In this document: piece by piece, positions 52,982 through 60,374 of the stretch | Numbering within the stretch: the stretch's first letter is position 1 | Layout of the letters: the number at the start of each line of letters is the position of its first letter | Position numbers and translations under genes: made by a program | Notes under the pieces: model-generated | What the model was told of the DNA's origin: nothing | Databases searched by the model: none | What the model saw: the letters and a program-made list of their open reading frames with translations, nothing else | IMG/VR virus record: IMGVR_UViG_3300031784_002315 | Location: 1 to 64,000 of that record | Origin: a virus | Strand: one strand, 5' to 3' | Length of the DNA stretch: 64,000 bases

Positions 52982-53793
52982 TAGTGCTCCAAATGATCAA
53001 TACCCAATTGTTCGCGAAATGAATTGCTAAACTTACAGTCAATTCTCATTCCATACTCAATTTCTTTGCTTTCTTCTCCGCCGTGCCAGTCTTGATCATT
53101 CCAAAATGCAGCATTAGCGTTTATATAATATTTGTTTTCTGTATCCGGATCCCAAATATAGAATCCACGCTTTGTTCTATAACGAATGTGAATAAATTCA
53201 TTGTTGTGTGGAGTATATTGATGATCGCCTAACACACCGTTACGTGCGTCCAAGTCTCTATGCTCAAATGCTCTGCCGTTGTGATCGCAATGAAAAAATA
53301 TTACTCTTCCGATTCTGTCGATGATTCCTGTGTGCTGTAATTCTTCCACCCATTTAACAACACCCGGAAAGTACTTCGACTCTACAGTTTTTTGGCGTTC
53401 AGCATTGCGTTCATTCCAATCACCCTGATCCCATAAAAAATAATAAGTGTAAGGGTCATTTGCACCCATTGTGGTTTTTAAGTAACGTGTAAAAATGTTG
53501 CGATTTCTAAAATCTTTTAAATCTGTAAAATACATAGGATCGCCTGTGACACGTATAGGATGTGTTTCTGGTAGTGCTAGATATTCTTCAACTGCACTAT
53601 AAATTGGTTTCCAGTTGACAATATAACTTGCATCTTTCCAATCAAACCCAGGAGTCATCCATGTGCCTTCTTTTGCATAGTCTCTTGCTAGTGCAAAACC
53701 CTTGGCAATTTCTGGATGCAGATTTTTAAATCCTTCTATATCCAAGTAAGGATCCAAGTCGATATACGGTTTTGTGCCAATTCCTCTAATCAT
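52978..53793 (-). CDS. 2OG/DSBH oxygenase-like protein
   Basis: 271 residues from the ATG at 53793; ATG 53799 gives two more. RAFEHRDLDARNG provides an HxD pair, and NDQDWHGGEESKEIEYGMRIDCKF the distal His and Arg, with beta strands in between (FIHIRYRTKRGFYIWD). These fit an AspH-like oxygenase. The box GATAAGTA lies 5 bases before 53793. First gene of a unit ending in a twitch radical SAM gene, and divergent from the kinase-like gene at 53820. Confidence 0.6.
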   Translation of the reverse strand: MIRGIGTKPYIDLDPYLDIEGFKNLHPEIAKGFALARDYAKEGTWMTPGFDWKDASYIVNWKPIYSAVEEYLALPETHPIRVTGDPMYFTDLKDFRNRNIFTRYLKTTMGANDPYTYYFLWDQGDWNERNAERQKTVESKYFPGVVKWVEELQHTGIIDRIGRVIFFHCDHNGRAFEHRDLDARNGVLGDHQYTPHNNEFIHIRYRTKRGFYIWDPDTENKYYINANAAFWNDQDWHGGEESKEIEYGMRIDCKFSNSFREQLGIDHLEHY

Positions 53794-53798
53794 AAACA

Positions 53799-53819
53799 TA
53801 CTTATCGCTAATTATTGTT
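53799..53819. promoter_or_regulatory. divergent weak late-type boxes
   Basis: Plus: GCTAATTA (53807-53814), 5 bases before the ATG at 53820. Minus: GATAAGTA (complement of 53799-53806), 5 bases before the ATG at 53793. Each differs in the TAAATA core by one base, but the spacing equals the stronger examples, so they are called with low confidence. Confidence 0.4.
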
Positions 53820-54530
53820 ATGAATACACAGTTTGAGTACTATTATAATAATGTACCAGGAAAAGGATTGTGCAGAAACAATCTTATATACACTAGCCTA
53901 ATTTCAAAAGATCGCAAAACTTTTTGTCAATGGTATTACAACGACGAGAATTATCACAGCGGACACAATGAAGTTGTTGATCCACGGTTAATGGAAGAAA
54001 AGTGGCACAGAGAAATTAAATTTTTAACTATTATGGCCAGACATTATCCCCAGCATGTTCCAACAATCGACACTGTAGATCACATAAACAAAAAAATATA
54101 CTTTGATATAGATGGGACGGATTTTTGGGAACAAGCACAGTGTTCTCAAAATAATTATGATAAAGTTTTACCCAACTGGCAAGAACAAATGTTGGAAATT
54201 ATTCAAGCACATGCCAGTCTCGGAATTTACAAATACAGTATGCACCCAAGCAGTTACTTTGTTGTAGACGGAAAACTAAAAAGCATTAATTATTTTTTTG
54301 CGTATGACAAAAATGACAAAACAATTAGTTTGACAGATGTAATGAGTCATATTAGTATTAATAGAAGAAATGACCTGTTACCAAAAATGACTAGGTTAGG
54401 TATTGATGTAGACAAACCTACTTCTTTTTTTGATATACAAATGTTAGCATTTGAAAGTTTTAAAACAGACTTTCCTGCCGATGCAATGGATGAAGCATGT
54501 TCCATATACAAACATACAACAACGATTTAG
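53820..54530 (+). CDS. kinase-fold-like protein lacking catalytic residues
   Basis: 236 residues. The order LISKDRKTFCQWYY, KWHREIKFLTIM, KKIYFDIDG, IIQAHASLGIYKYSMHPSS, then VDGKLKSINYFFAYD mirrors the protein-kinase/aminoglycoside-kinase fold. The catalytic loop reads YKYSMHPSS where HxD---N is expected, and the metal motif reads INYF. It is probably a pseudokinase. A paralogue is at 58307. It overlaps the GNAT-like gene by 34 bases. Function unknown; binding or scaffolding is a guess. Confidence 0.5.
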   Translation: MNTQFEYYYNNVPGKGLCRNNLIYTSLISKDRKTFCQWYYNDENYHSGHNEVVDPRLMEEKWHREIKFLTIMARHYPQHVPTIDTVDHINKKIYFDIDGTDFWEQAQCSQNNYDKVLPNWQEQMLEIIQAHASLGIYKYSMHPSSYFVVDGKLKSINYFFAYDKNDKTISLTDVMSHISINRRNDLLPKMTRLGIDVDKPTSFFDIQMLAFESFKTDFPADAMDEACSIYKHTTTI

Positions 54531-55105
54531 ATTTAACTGATTATTATAGTCTTGCTCGCGAAAGAGGATTTTATAATAACGACAGTAAAGAAAAACTAGT
54601 TGACACTTGGTTACATATGGACCGTTGGCAAGTATGGATCCTTTACTACAACGATCAAGTTGTAGGCTCAATTGCTGCACACAGTTTAGAAGAACTAGGA
54701 GTACTAGGTGATGCATATCGTATTGCTGCTAGAACTTGTACCTTTGACGATTTAACTGGGCAACGTAAAACTTTAAGAACAGCAAATACTATTATTGCAC
54801 GGCATCAAAATTTAACAGCACAGTTGCTATTACCATTGTGCGTCGAGTGGGCAGGCAAAGACAAAGACCTATACATAAGTTCAAACGAAAACGATACAGG
54901 AACACAAAAGTACGTTCATAGACTGTATTGCCCAGGGCTTAAAAAAGCGGGCGTATTAGAAGAACCCGTTGACTTAGAATACAGAGGTGCTATTCAAAGT
55001 TTTTGGCGTATGAATGTTGATGAATTTTATCGTCAGATGGACGAACATTGGTGGCCCGAAGCAAGAACAGCACTAGACGACTATAGATCTAAAACTTCTC
55101 TATAA
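54497..55105 (+). CDS. putative GNAT-like acetyltransferase
   Basis: 202 residues starting inside the kinase-like gene. VWILYYNDQVVGSIAAHSL looks like a GNAT strand pair, and a later block RTANTIIARHQNLTAQLLLP with LYISSNENDTGTQKYVHRLY resembles a family of phage GNAT-fold proteins; the protein at 14848 has a similar outline. The acetyl-CoA loop is not clear. Its end overlaps the convergent dehydrogenase gene by 25 bases. Confidence 0.5.
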   Translation: MFHIQTYNNDLDLTDYYSLARERGFYNNDSKEKLVDTWLHMDRWQVWILYYNDQVVGSIAAHSLEELGVLGDAYRIAARTCTFDDLTGQRKTLRTANTIIARHQNLTAQLLLPLCVEWAGKDKDLYISSNENDTGTQKYVHRLYCPGLKKAGVLEEPVDLEYRGAIQSFWRMNVDEFYRQMDEHWWPEARTALDDYRSKTSL

Positions 55106-55692
55106 AGTTTGTCAAGTTCTGTATGATCTGGATTTGCTCGTTTTAATTGGTCATAAACAAATGGCGTTAATTTCCAAACAAATTCCATCTGTCTAATTTT
55201 AGGATTATGCAACCAAAAATCAACGGCAGAAACTATTTCCGTATACTTAATAAAGTTGTCGCTTGTAAAAGTTAACGGATCGTTTAGATTAACATTTGTT
55301 GATTCAACAAAACTTAAATCAAGATGTAAAATATTAGCAACTCCGTCTGGTGCTAAACTTAACATCTTGCAACGCTCTGCTAATGCTTGCTTGTCATGTA
55401 CATAATCTGTTAAAATAAGTTCAGGATAGAATCTACTTACAGATCCGCAAACAACTATTCTATGAACATGCTTGTACAAGCCGTTTAGCAGTTCTAATTG
55501 TTTCCCGTCTCTATATGCATTGTTAATGAAAATATCACAGTCTTTTGCGTTTTCAATTATGCTGTCAACCGACGTTTCTAAGTCGTAGCCGTTGCTGCGA
55601 CTCATGCCAATTACTTCGGCATTTTTTCTACTAAAATAATTGTATAATTCTTTTCCAATGCCTGCGGTGTGTCCAGTAATTGCTACTTTCAT
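55081..55692 (-). CDS. short-chain dehydrogenase/reductase
   Basis: 203 residues. The NAD(P) loop ITGHTAGIGKELYNYF starts the protein, an Asn-rich INNAY matches the NNAG motif, and DYVHDK gives the YxxxK catalytic pair. It is shorter than most members (about 250). It lies beside a second, shorter homologue at 55689, overlapping by 4 bases. Substrate unknown. Last gene of the eight-gene minus unit starting at 59633. Confidence 0.76.
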   Translation of the reverse strand: MKVAITGHTAGIGKELYNYFSRKNAEVIGMSRSNGYDLETSVDSIIENAKDCDIFINNAYRDGKQLELLNGLYKHVHRIVVCGSVSRFYPELILTDYVHDKQALAERCKMLSLAPDGVANILHLDLSFVESTNVNLNDPLTFTSDNFIKYTEIVSAVDFWLHNPKIRQMEFVWKLTPFVYDQLKRANPDHTELDKLYREVLDL

Positions 55693-56159
55693 AATGCACT
55701 GTAACCTATTGTGGTAATTCTAGGATTTGCTAACCAAATCTTTATACTATCGTAAACAAGTTTGTAATCATTGTAGGATGTACCTGTGAGTCTTAGATAT
55801 AGCATAGGGTGTTTAGGTTCTGCAGAAATCTTATTAAAATACAATTCTAATGTGTTTTTGTGCTGACTATAAACTAAATCGTCTGGGTCGGGGTATATAG
55901 ATGCAATACTGCCCATAACTACAATGTTTGCATGAGAATTTTCTAACGATTTTAAATAGTCAATTTGTGTTCCGTTTGCATATGCATTTAAGATAACAAT
56001 ATCATCGACTTCTACTTGAAAACAAATCTTAGCAATATCTTTTTCTAAATCATAACCATTGGATCTACTATAACCTCTAACATCGTGCATATCTGTTGTA
56101 AATGCACGATAGAGGTATTCACCTAAGCCTCGACTATGTCCTACAACGTGTACTGTCAT
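55689..56159 (-). CDS. minimal short-chain dehydrogenase-like protein
   Basis: 156 residues. HVVGHSRGLGEYLYRAF is the NAD(P) loop, ILNAYANG the NNAG-like segment, and VYSQHK keeps YxxxK. Both SDR proteins share the phrase SRSNGYDLE, so they are paralogues that may form a heterodimer. It lacks much of the substrate lobe of normal SDRs. Coupled to the small gene upstream by ATGA. Confidence 0.7.
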   Translation of the reverse strand: MTVHVVGHSRGLGEYLYRAFTTDMHDVRGYSRSNGYDLEKDIAKICFQVEVDDIVILNAYANGTQIDYLKSLENSHANIVVMGSIASIYPDPDDLVYSQHKNTLELYFNKISAEPKHPMLYLRLTGTSYNDYKLVYDSIKIWLANPRITTIGYSAL

Positions 56160-56335
56160 CCTACTAAGTCATCTAAGTTATTAAAAAAGTCGTCGCCTAA
56201 ATAAGTTTCAATAGTTGCTCTGAGATCTTCATTTTCTTTAATATTGTGTAATTTTCTCCACAGCACCACATTTGCTTGTTGTAACTGCATGAACTTTTTT
56301 AAATAAAACTCGTCTGTAATAACCGGTTCGCTCAT
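56156..56335 (-). CDS. small 59-residue protein
   Basis: 59 residues, from ATG 56335 to TGA 56156. Both ends overlap neighbouring genes by 4 bases (ATGA), fitting the coupling used throughout this operon. The sequence MSEPVITDEFYLKKFMQLQQ is followed by a helical part and an acidic end. No domain recognised. Its place between the cold-shock/hydroxylase fusion and the SDR pair makes it a candidate small subunit or substrate; neither is shown. Confidence 0.7.
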   Translation of the reverse strand: MSEPVITDEFYLKKFMQLQQANVVLWRKLHNIKENEDLRATIETYLGDDFFNNLDDLVG

Positions 56336-57207
56336 TTTTCTAACTCCGTACGAGAATTATAACCTACTCTAGGCTGATCAGAAAAGAAACATGCCGACAC
56401 CCACTTTGTTCCTTCTGTGATAATTTTACTTTCGTGTATTGTGCTCCAATTGGTTTCTTCATCGTAACACTGTTTAAAATATAAGAACGAGCCTGCTTTT
56501 GGTGTTACCGATACACCCAATTTAGGAAAGTTTGTTTCTCCGCCAACAAAGTTATCGTTGAGATAAAATACTCCGGATCCTACTCTATCGCCGCCGTGCT
56601 TGTAATAATTAATCTGTCTTGGATCATACGGATAATCGTGATGAAGATCCAAAAACTGTCCAGTTTCATAATTGTAAATATCACAGGCTTCAATATGGCT
56701 AAAAGGTATTTCAGCATATTTTACAATTGTACTTGCAACTATATCATAATGTCGAGGATCCATGCCTAAACTAATTCCACGTTGCTCAACTAATTCAGTT
56801 ACTTGTGCAAAACTTTCACGACGTGATTCTGCTCCACTGTTTGGATTCATTTTATCTCGTTCATGTTTTGCAATAATCGCATTGCAAATTTCAACTGGCA
56901 ACGCATTTTCAAAAACCACAATACTAGGAATATCAAGATATGTTACTACATTTACATCGGTACCTAAATCTTCAAGGAACTCTTTTGGGTTTCTGTCTGT
57001 TTTTCCAATAACTTTAACATCTTTAGCAATTGCACCATACTCGGCGTCTTGCTCTCTATTGAACTCAACAGTTTGCATTTCAAATAACACCTGCGGTTCG
57101 TGCTGTATGCTATCTTGTTCAACAATAACTAAAGCGTTGTCATTGTCTGCTACAATAAACCCATAACGCTTTGCATCGTTATACCATTTAATTACACCTG
57201 TTTCCAT
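56332..57207 (-). CDS. cold-shock domain fused to prolyl-4-hydroxylase-like 2OG oxygenase
   Basis: 291 residues. Residues 1 to about 66 match a cold-shock domain: GVIKWYNDAKRYGFIVADND, then LVIVEQDSIQ, QTVEFNREQ and AIAKDVKVIG; the RNP1-like RYGFIV is kept, the RNP2-like strand is weaker. After a short linker, residues about 90-280 are a P4H-type oxygenase with H189-x-D191 (LHHDY), GGETNFP, distal H258 and K268 (GTKWVSACFF). A nucleic-acid-binding module joined to a hydroxylase suggests an RNA-bound or nucleoprotein substrate; this is inference. Confidence 0.82.
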   Translation of the reverse strand: METGVIKWYNDAKRYGFIVADNDNALVIVEQDSIQHEPQVLFEMQTVEFNREQDAEYGAIAKDVKVIGKTDRNPKEFLEDLGTDVNVVTYLDIPSIVVFENALPVEICNAIIAKHERDKMNPNSGAESRRESFAQVTELVEQRGISLGMDPRHYDIVASTIVKYAEIPFSHIEACDIYNYETGQFLDLHHDYPYDPRQINYYKHGGDRVGSGVFYLNDNFVGGETNFPKLGVSVTPKAGSFLYFKQCYDEETNWSTIHESKIITEGTKWVSACFFSDQPRVGYNSRTELEK

Positions 57208-57211
57208 CGGT

Positions 57212-57748
57212 TCACCACAAATTTAAAAGATACTTAGGAGTTATTCCGCAGTTGGTTCCGGCATGCCAATATCTCCTGCTATCCCAACGATAGGTTGATC
57301 CTTGTTCTTCATTATAAAAACACTTTTTGTCGGCGATAAACACATGCCCCCACTCCGGCTTACCAATATGACAGTGATATCTACAGGTATCGCCTAATGT
57401 TGCTTCGTCGTCATGTACATCCCAGTGTATCGGAGCAAACCTTCCAATGTTAATTCTGCTAATCCACGCAGTTTTGTAATTTGGAATTTCAAAAAATTCA
57501 ACAAACTTATCAATTACACTTTGATCAAATTGCTGCCCAGGTAAAAACATATCCCACCCAACAGTACCACCTTCTGCTACAGTTTTATACTCTGCTGCAT
57601 CCCACATATCTAATATTACATCAAGGTCAGGCAGATTGTCACCACGTTTATGGCTAGGTCCTACGTATGCAGGAGTTGTATTTGCACAATCTTCAATCAC
57701 CACATCCCAATTGATATGTTTACAATTTCCTATGTAATTTACAGTCAT
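57212..57748 (-). CDS. AspH-like 2OG/DSBH oxygenase
   Basis: 178 residues. IGRFAPIHWDVHDDE gives HxD, then CRYHCHIGKPEWGHVFI strands, and RRYWHAGTNCGITPKYLL the distal His. Closely paralogous to the protein at 57745 (shared 'GKPEWG'/'DKPRWG' and 'WHAGTNCGI-P-YL'). It lacks a clear Arg after the distal His, so 2OG binding may differ. Coupled to both neighbours within the eight-gene unit. Confidence 0.68.
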   Translation of the reverse strand: MTVNYIGNCKHINWDVVIEDCANTTPAYVGPSHKRGDNLPDLDVILDMWDAAEYKTVAEGGTVGWDMFLPGQQFDQSVIDKFVEFFEIPNYKTAWISRINIGRFAPIHWDVHDDEATLGDTCRYHCHIGKPEWGHVFIADKKCFYNEEQGSTYRWDSRRYWHAGTNCGITPKYLLNLW

Positions 57749-58314
57749 CTCGGTCTTCCTACAAAATGAAATAGATATTGTGGATGTATTCCGCAGTTAG
57801 TTCCGGCATGCCAACTTCTATAATGGTCCCATTTATAAATTTTATGTTGCGGAATATCGTGAAACGCAGTATCTTCCAAAATTAGAACACTTCCCCAACG
57901 TGGTTTGTCTATAAAACAGACCCAACGTTCAATAGCACCTTGCTCTAGCCATTCTTGCTCGTGATCTTCTACATCCCAATGATACGGAACATTGCGACCT
58001 GGCAGTACCTCACTTACAAAAACACGAAGCGGATCTGCATTTACTAAATCAGCAAAGTTATCTTGAACGCTGATATCAAAATGATGTCCTGGATAATAAT
58101 CACTCCAAACAATTTCATCTAAATTGTATCCAGCGTTAATCCACACCCCTAATACTTCGTGATAGTTGTCTAGTAAAAATCCTTCTGCTTCGGACTCGCT
58201 TCTAGCAATAACAGCACTTGGTGTATTTCTGTCACCGTCGTTGCTGTTTATACAAAGTTCAACAACACTGTCCCAATCGATAATGCCTTCTGTTGTTCCA
58301 AAATAACTAGCCAT
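57745..58314 (-). CDS. AspH-like 2OG/DSBH oxygenase
   Basis: 189 residues. GRNVPYHWDVEDHEQEW gives HxD, RWVCFIDKPRWGSVLILED the core strands, and RSWHAGTNCGIHPQYLFHF the distal His. It pairs with 57212 as a tandem duplication that has diverged. Its start overlaps the kinase-like gene by 8 bases and its end overlaps the next ATG by 4, so translation is linked. Confidence 0.68.
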   Translation of the reverse strand: MASYFGTTEGIIDWDSVVELCINSNDGDRNTPSAVIARSESEAEGFLLDNYHEVLGVWINAGYNLDEIVWSDYYPGHHFDISVQDNFADLVNADPLRVFVSEVLPGRNVPYHWDVEDHEQEWLEQGAIERWVCFIDKPRWGSVLILEDTAFHDIPQHKIYKWDHYRSWHAGTNCGIHPQYLFHFVGRPR

Positions 58315-58987
58315 TAAAAATTTCCTTGTATATGTAACTCATGTTGCTTTTACCCCAAAGTACATGAGTTTCTAAACTGCGTTTAAACATTATAGATAAA
58401 TCTATAAGATTATCTTTTGTTTCCCCGGTTTCCTCTAGTCTAAAACGTGCAGAGTCATGAATAATTGCTTGCATGTATCGTTCTTCTATGTATGGACGAT
58501 CAATCGGAACAACTCCATACCAGTCTATTGCTCTCATATTATCGTGATTGTCAATATAGTGACAGTGAGGGTACATTGTTAATTTATAATAACCTGTGTT
58601 GTATTGATCCGTAACAATATCTTTTATCATATCATACCATTGTAAATCTAAACGCATATCACCGTATATAGAATGATTACAATTATTATTATACCATTTT
58701 ATAAAAATGCGTTTATGTTTTTCATCAATGTCTACAACCTCTGGTGCGTATGGTTTACTGCTAAAAAGATTTATATATTTTACTTCTTGTTCAAAAAAAT
58801 AATCACACACTTCTTTTGTATATAATGGTCTTTCTGAATTCATACGTTGATATCGATTACGCCAATCGTAGTTTGCACAAAATGTTTTACCGTCTGGACT
58901 TATTAATGGTTCGTATGTTTGTTGAGCCATTCCTAGTTGTCCGTCGTGATATTTTAAAAACGGTCTCCAATTAATAATCGAAGTCAT
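58307..58987 (-). CDS. kinase-fold-like protein lacking catalytic residues
   Basis: 226 residues from the ATG at 58987; a TTG lies two codons upstream. Outline as in the protein at 53820: LISPDGKTFCANY, EQEVKYINLF, KRIFIKWY, NTGYYKLTMYPHCHYIDNHD, then MRAIDWYGVVP. The DW in IDWYG could be the metal-binding DFG-like motif, but the catalytic loop YKLTMYPHC lacks the Asp and Asn expected of a kinase. Pseudokinase is the best reading. Function unknown. Confidence 0.5.
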   Translation of the reverse strand: MTSIINWRPFLKYHDGQLGMAQQTYEPLISPDGKTFCANYDWRNRYQRMNSERPLYTKEVCDYFFEQEVKYINLFSSKPYAPEVVDIDEKHKRIFIKWYNNNCNHSIYGDMRLDLQWYDMIKDIVTDQYNTGYYKLTMYPHCHYIDNHDNMRAIDWYGVVPIDRPYIEERYMQAIIHDSARFRLEETGETKDNLIDLSIMFKRSLETHVLWGKSNMSYIYKEIFNG

Positions 58988-59633
58988 ATTCAAACTCTTC
59001 AGGAATTATTTTTTCTAACTCGCTGCTAAATTCTTCTTCGACTTTTAAATAGACTTTTGATAGACTATGTTCAAAGTCGGTTATAATACCTCTTTTATTT
59101 GCACGGTTAAGCCAAGGACTAATTGTATTGTCAAAAACAAATCTTGCATTTTTTCCTGTTGCTCTAATAAAAACATTTATAGGTATTTTTAATTTATTTT
59201 TTGTTAATAACTTTCTTACAACCAACTGCTTACGATCATGTTGTCCAAAGTTTACTGCCGAATGTAAAGATCCAGCGTCCATGTCATACCAAATTCCGTC
59301 TGGTTTTAAAAAATATGACTGTTGTGTTTCGATGTTAATTAATGCTGCACAATCGCCTGTTAAGTTTAAATGATACCTGTCATCAATATCACTATGCGAA
59401 AAGTAGCAACGTCCACTTTCAAGTGTAATAATACGTGCTTCTCCAATGTCGTCGGGTAACAAGTTTAGTGCCGCTTCAAACGGTGTTCCAATAAATTCAG
59501 GTTTAATACGCCAAGGATCGTAAAAAAAATCTCCAGTTGGCTCATTGATGACCACTTTCATTTCATCGCCGTCGAAACTTGCCATCTTTTCTATTAATTC
59601 TTGTCTTACAATTAAATTTGTTGGTTGTATCAT
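58971..59633 (-). CDS. 2OG/DSBH oxygenase-like protein
   Basis: 220 residues. RCYFSHSDIDDRYHLNL gives HxD, GIWYDMDAGSLHSAVNFG the distal His and RKQLVVRKLL the Arg, with strands ALINIETQQSYFLKPD between. The final 70 residues are a helical extension ending in acidic residues. First gene of the eight-gene minus unit; ACTAAATA lies 5 bases before its ATG and no Shine-Dalgarno is seen. Substrate unknown. Confidence 0.65.
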   Translation of the reverse strand: MIQPTNLIVRQELIEKMASFDGDEMKVVINEPTGDFFYDPWRIKPEFIGTPFEAALNLLPDDIGEARIITLESGRCYFSHSDIDDRYHLNLTGDCAALINIETQQSYFLKPDGIWYDMDAGSLHSAVNFGQHDRKQLVVRKLLTKNKLKIPINVFIRATGKNARFVFDNTISPWLNRANKRGIITDFEHSLSKVYLKVEEEFSSELEKIIPEEFEYDFDY

Positions 59634-59678
59634 AAAGATATTTAGTGTATACTATTTTAGCGCAAGGTTAAATAGAGT
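59634..59678. promoter_or_regulatory. divergent late-type boxes close to both ATGs
   Basis: Minus: ACTAAATA (complement of 59639-59646), 5 bases before the ATG at 59633. Plus: GTTAAATA (59667-59674), 4 bases before the ATG at 59679. No Shine-Dalgarno in either case. The minus copy is identical to those at 24373 and 50369. Confidence 0.62.
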
Positions 59679-60374
59679 ATGATCGTAGATGGTGTGGAAA
59701 TACCTTTAAATAAAGATTGGCAAAGGATTGGTATTAGTTTAAGCGGTGGTGCAGATAGCGCACTACTTGCTTATTTCATAATGGAAAATACATCTGCTGA
59801 TATTTACTTTACTACACAAATACGAATGTGGAAAACTAGACCGTGGCAAGAATATATTGCACGAGACGTAGTACACTGGTTTCAACGCCGCTATACCAAT
59901 CGTATTGAACATTTAACAAACTTTGTACCACCAGAATTAGAAGAACCTGTTAGTCCATTAATTCCAGACGAATATGGAAAATTAAAATCAGGTAACAGAA
60001 TAATACTTAGAGCATATAACGAATACATAGCACACAAATACAAACTAGATGCATGGTATGCTGGTGTTAATTTAAATCCTAGCGAAATATTCAACGGTGC
60101 TCTTCCAGAGAGAAATATTCCAGTCATACCTCCCGTTTTAATACATATGGGTATTCCTGTACACCATCCATTTATAAATGTTCAAAAAGACTGGATAGTT
60201 CGAAGATATGCAGAAAACGGAATAGTAGATTTATTTGATATAACTAGAAGTTGCGAAGGCGAGTTTGAAGATTTAAATTATACTAATTATAAACCCTATC
60301 AATCTGTTCCTATTTGCGGTAATTGTTTTTGGTGTTTAGAAAGAGCCTGGGGATTAAAACATGCACTCAAGTAA
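59679..60374 (+). CDS. QueC-like PP-loop ATPase
   Basis: 231 residues. The PP-loop ISLSGGADSALLAYF lies near residue 19. The C-terminus has SCEGEF and then PICGNCFWCLERAW, a four-Cys pattern like the zinc site of QueC, which makes preQ0. The QueC middle region is only loosely matched, so it may be a family member with another carboxylate substrate. If it is QueC, the window would hold folE, queE and queC but no queD. It starts a plus-strand operon of radical SAM genes, overlapping the next by 14 bases. Confidence 0.62.
   Translation: MIVDGVEIPLNKDWQRIGISLSGGADSALLAYFIMENTSADIYFTTQIRMWKTRPWQEYIARDVVHWFQRRYTNRIEHLTNFVPPELEEPVSPLIPDEYGKLKSGNRIILRAYNEYIAHKYKLDAWYAGVNLNPSEIFNGALPERNIPVIPPVLIHMGIPVHHPFINVQKDWIVRRYAENGIVDLFDITRSCEGEFEDLNYTNYKPYQSVPICGNCFWCLERAWGLKHALK

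Noticed and set aside
53820-54530. Active aminoglycoside or protein kinase
   Set aside because: The catalytic HxD---N and metal DFG-type residues are not present, so activity was not called.
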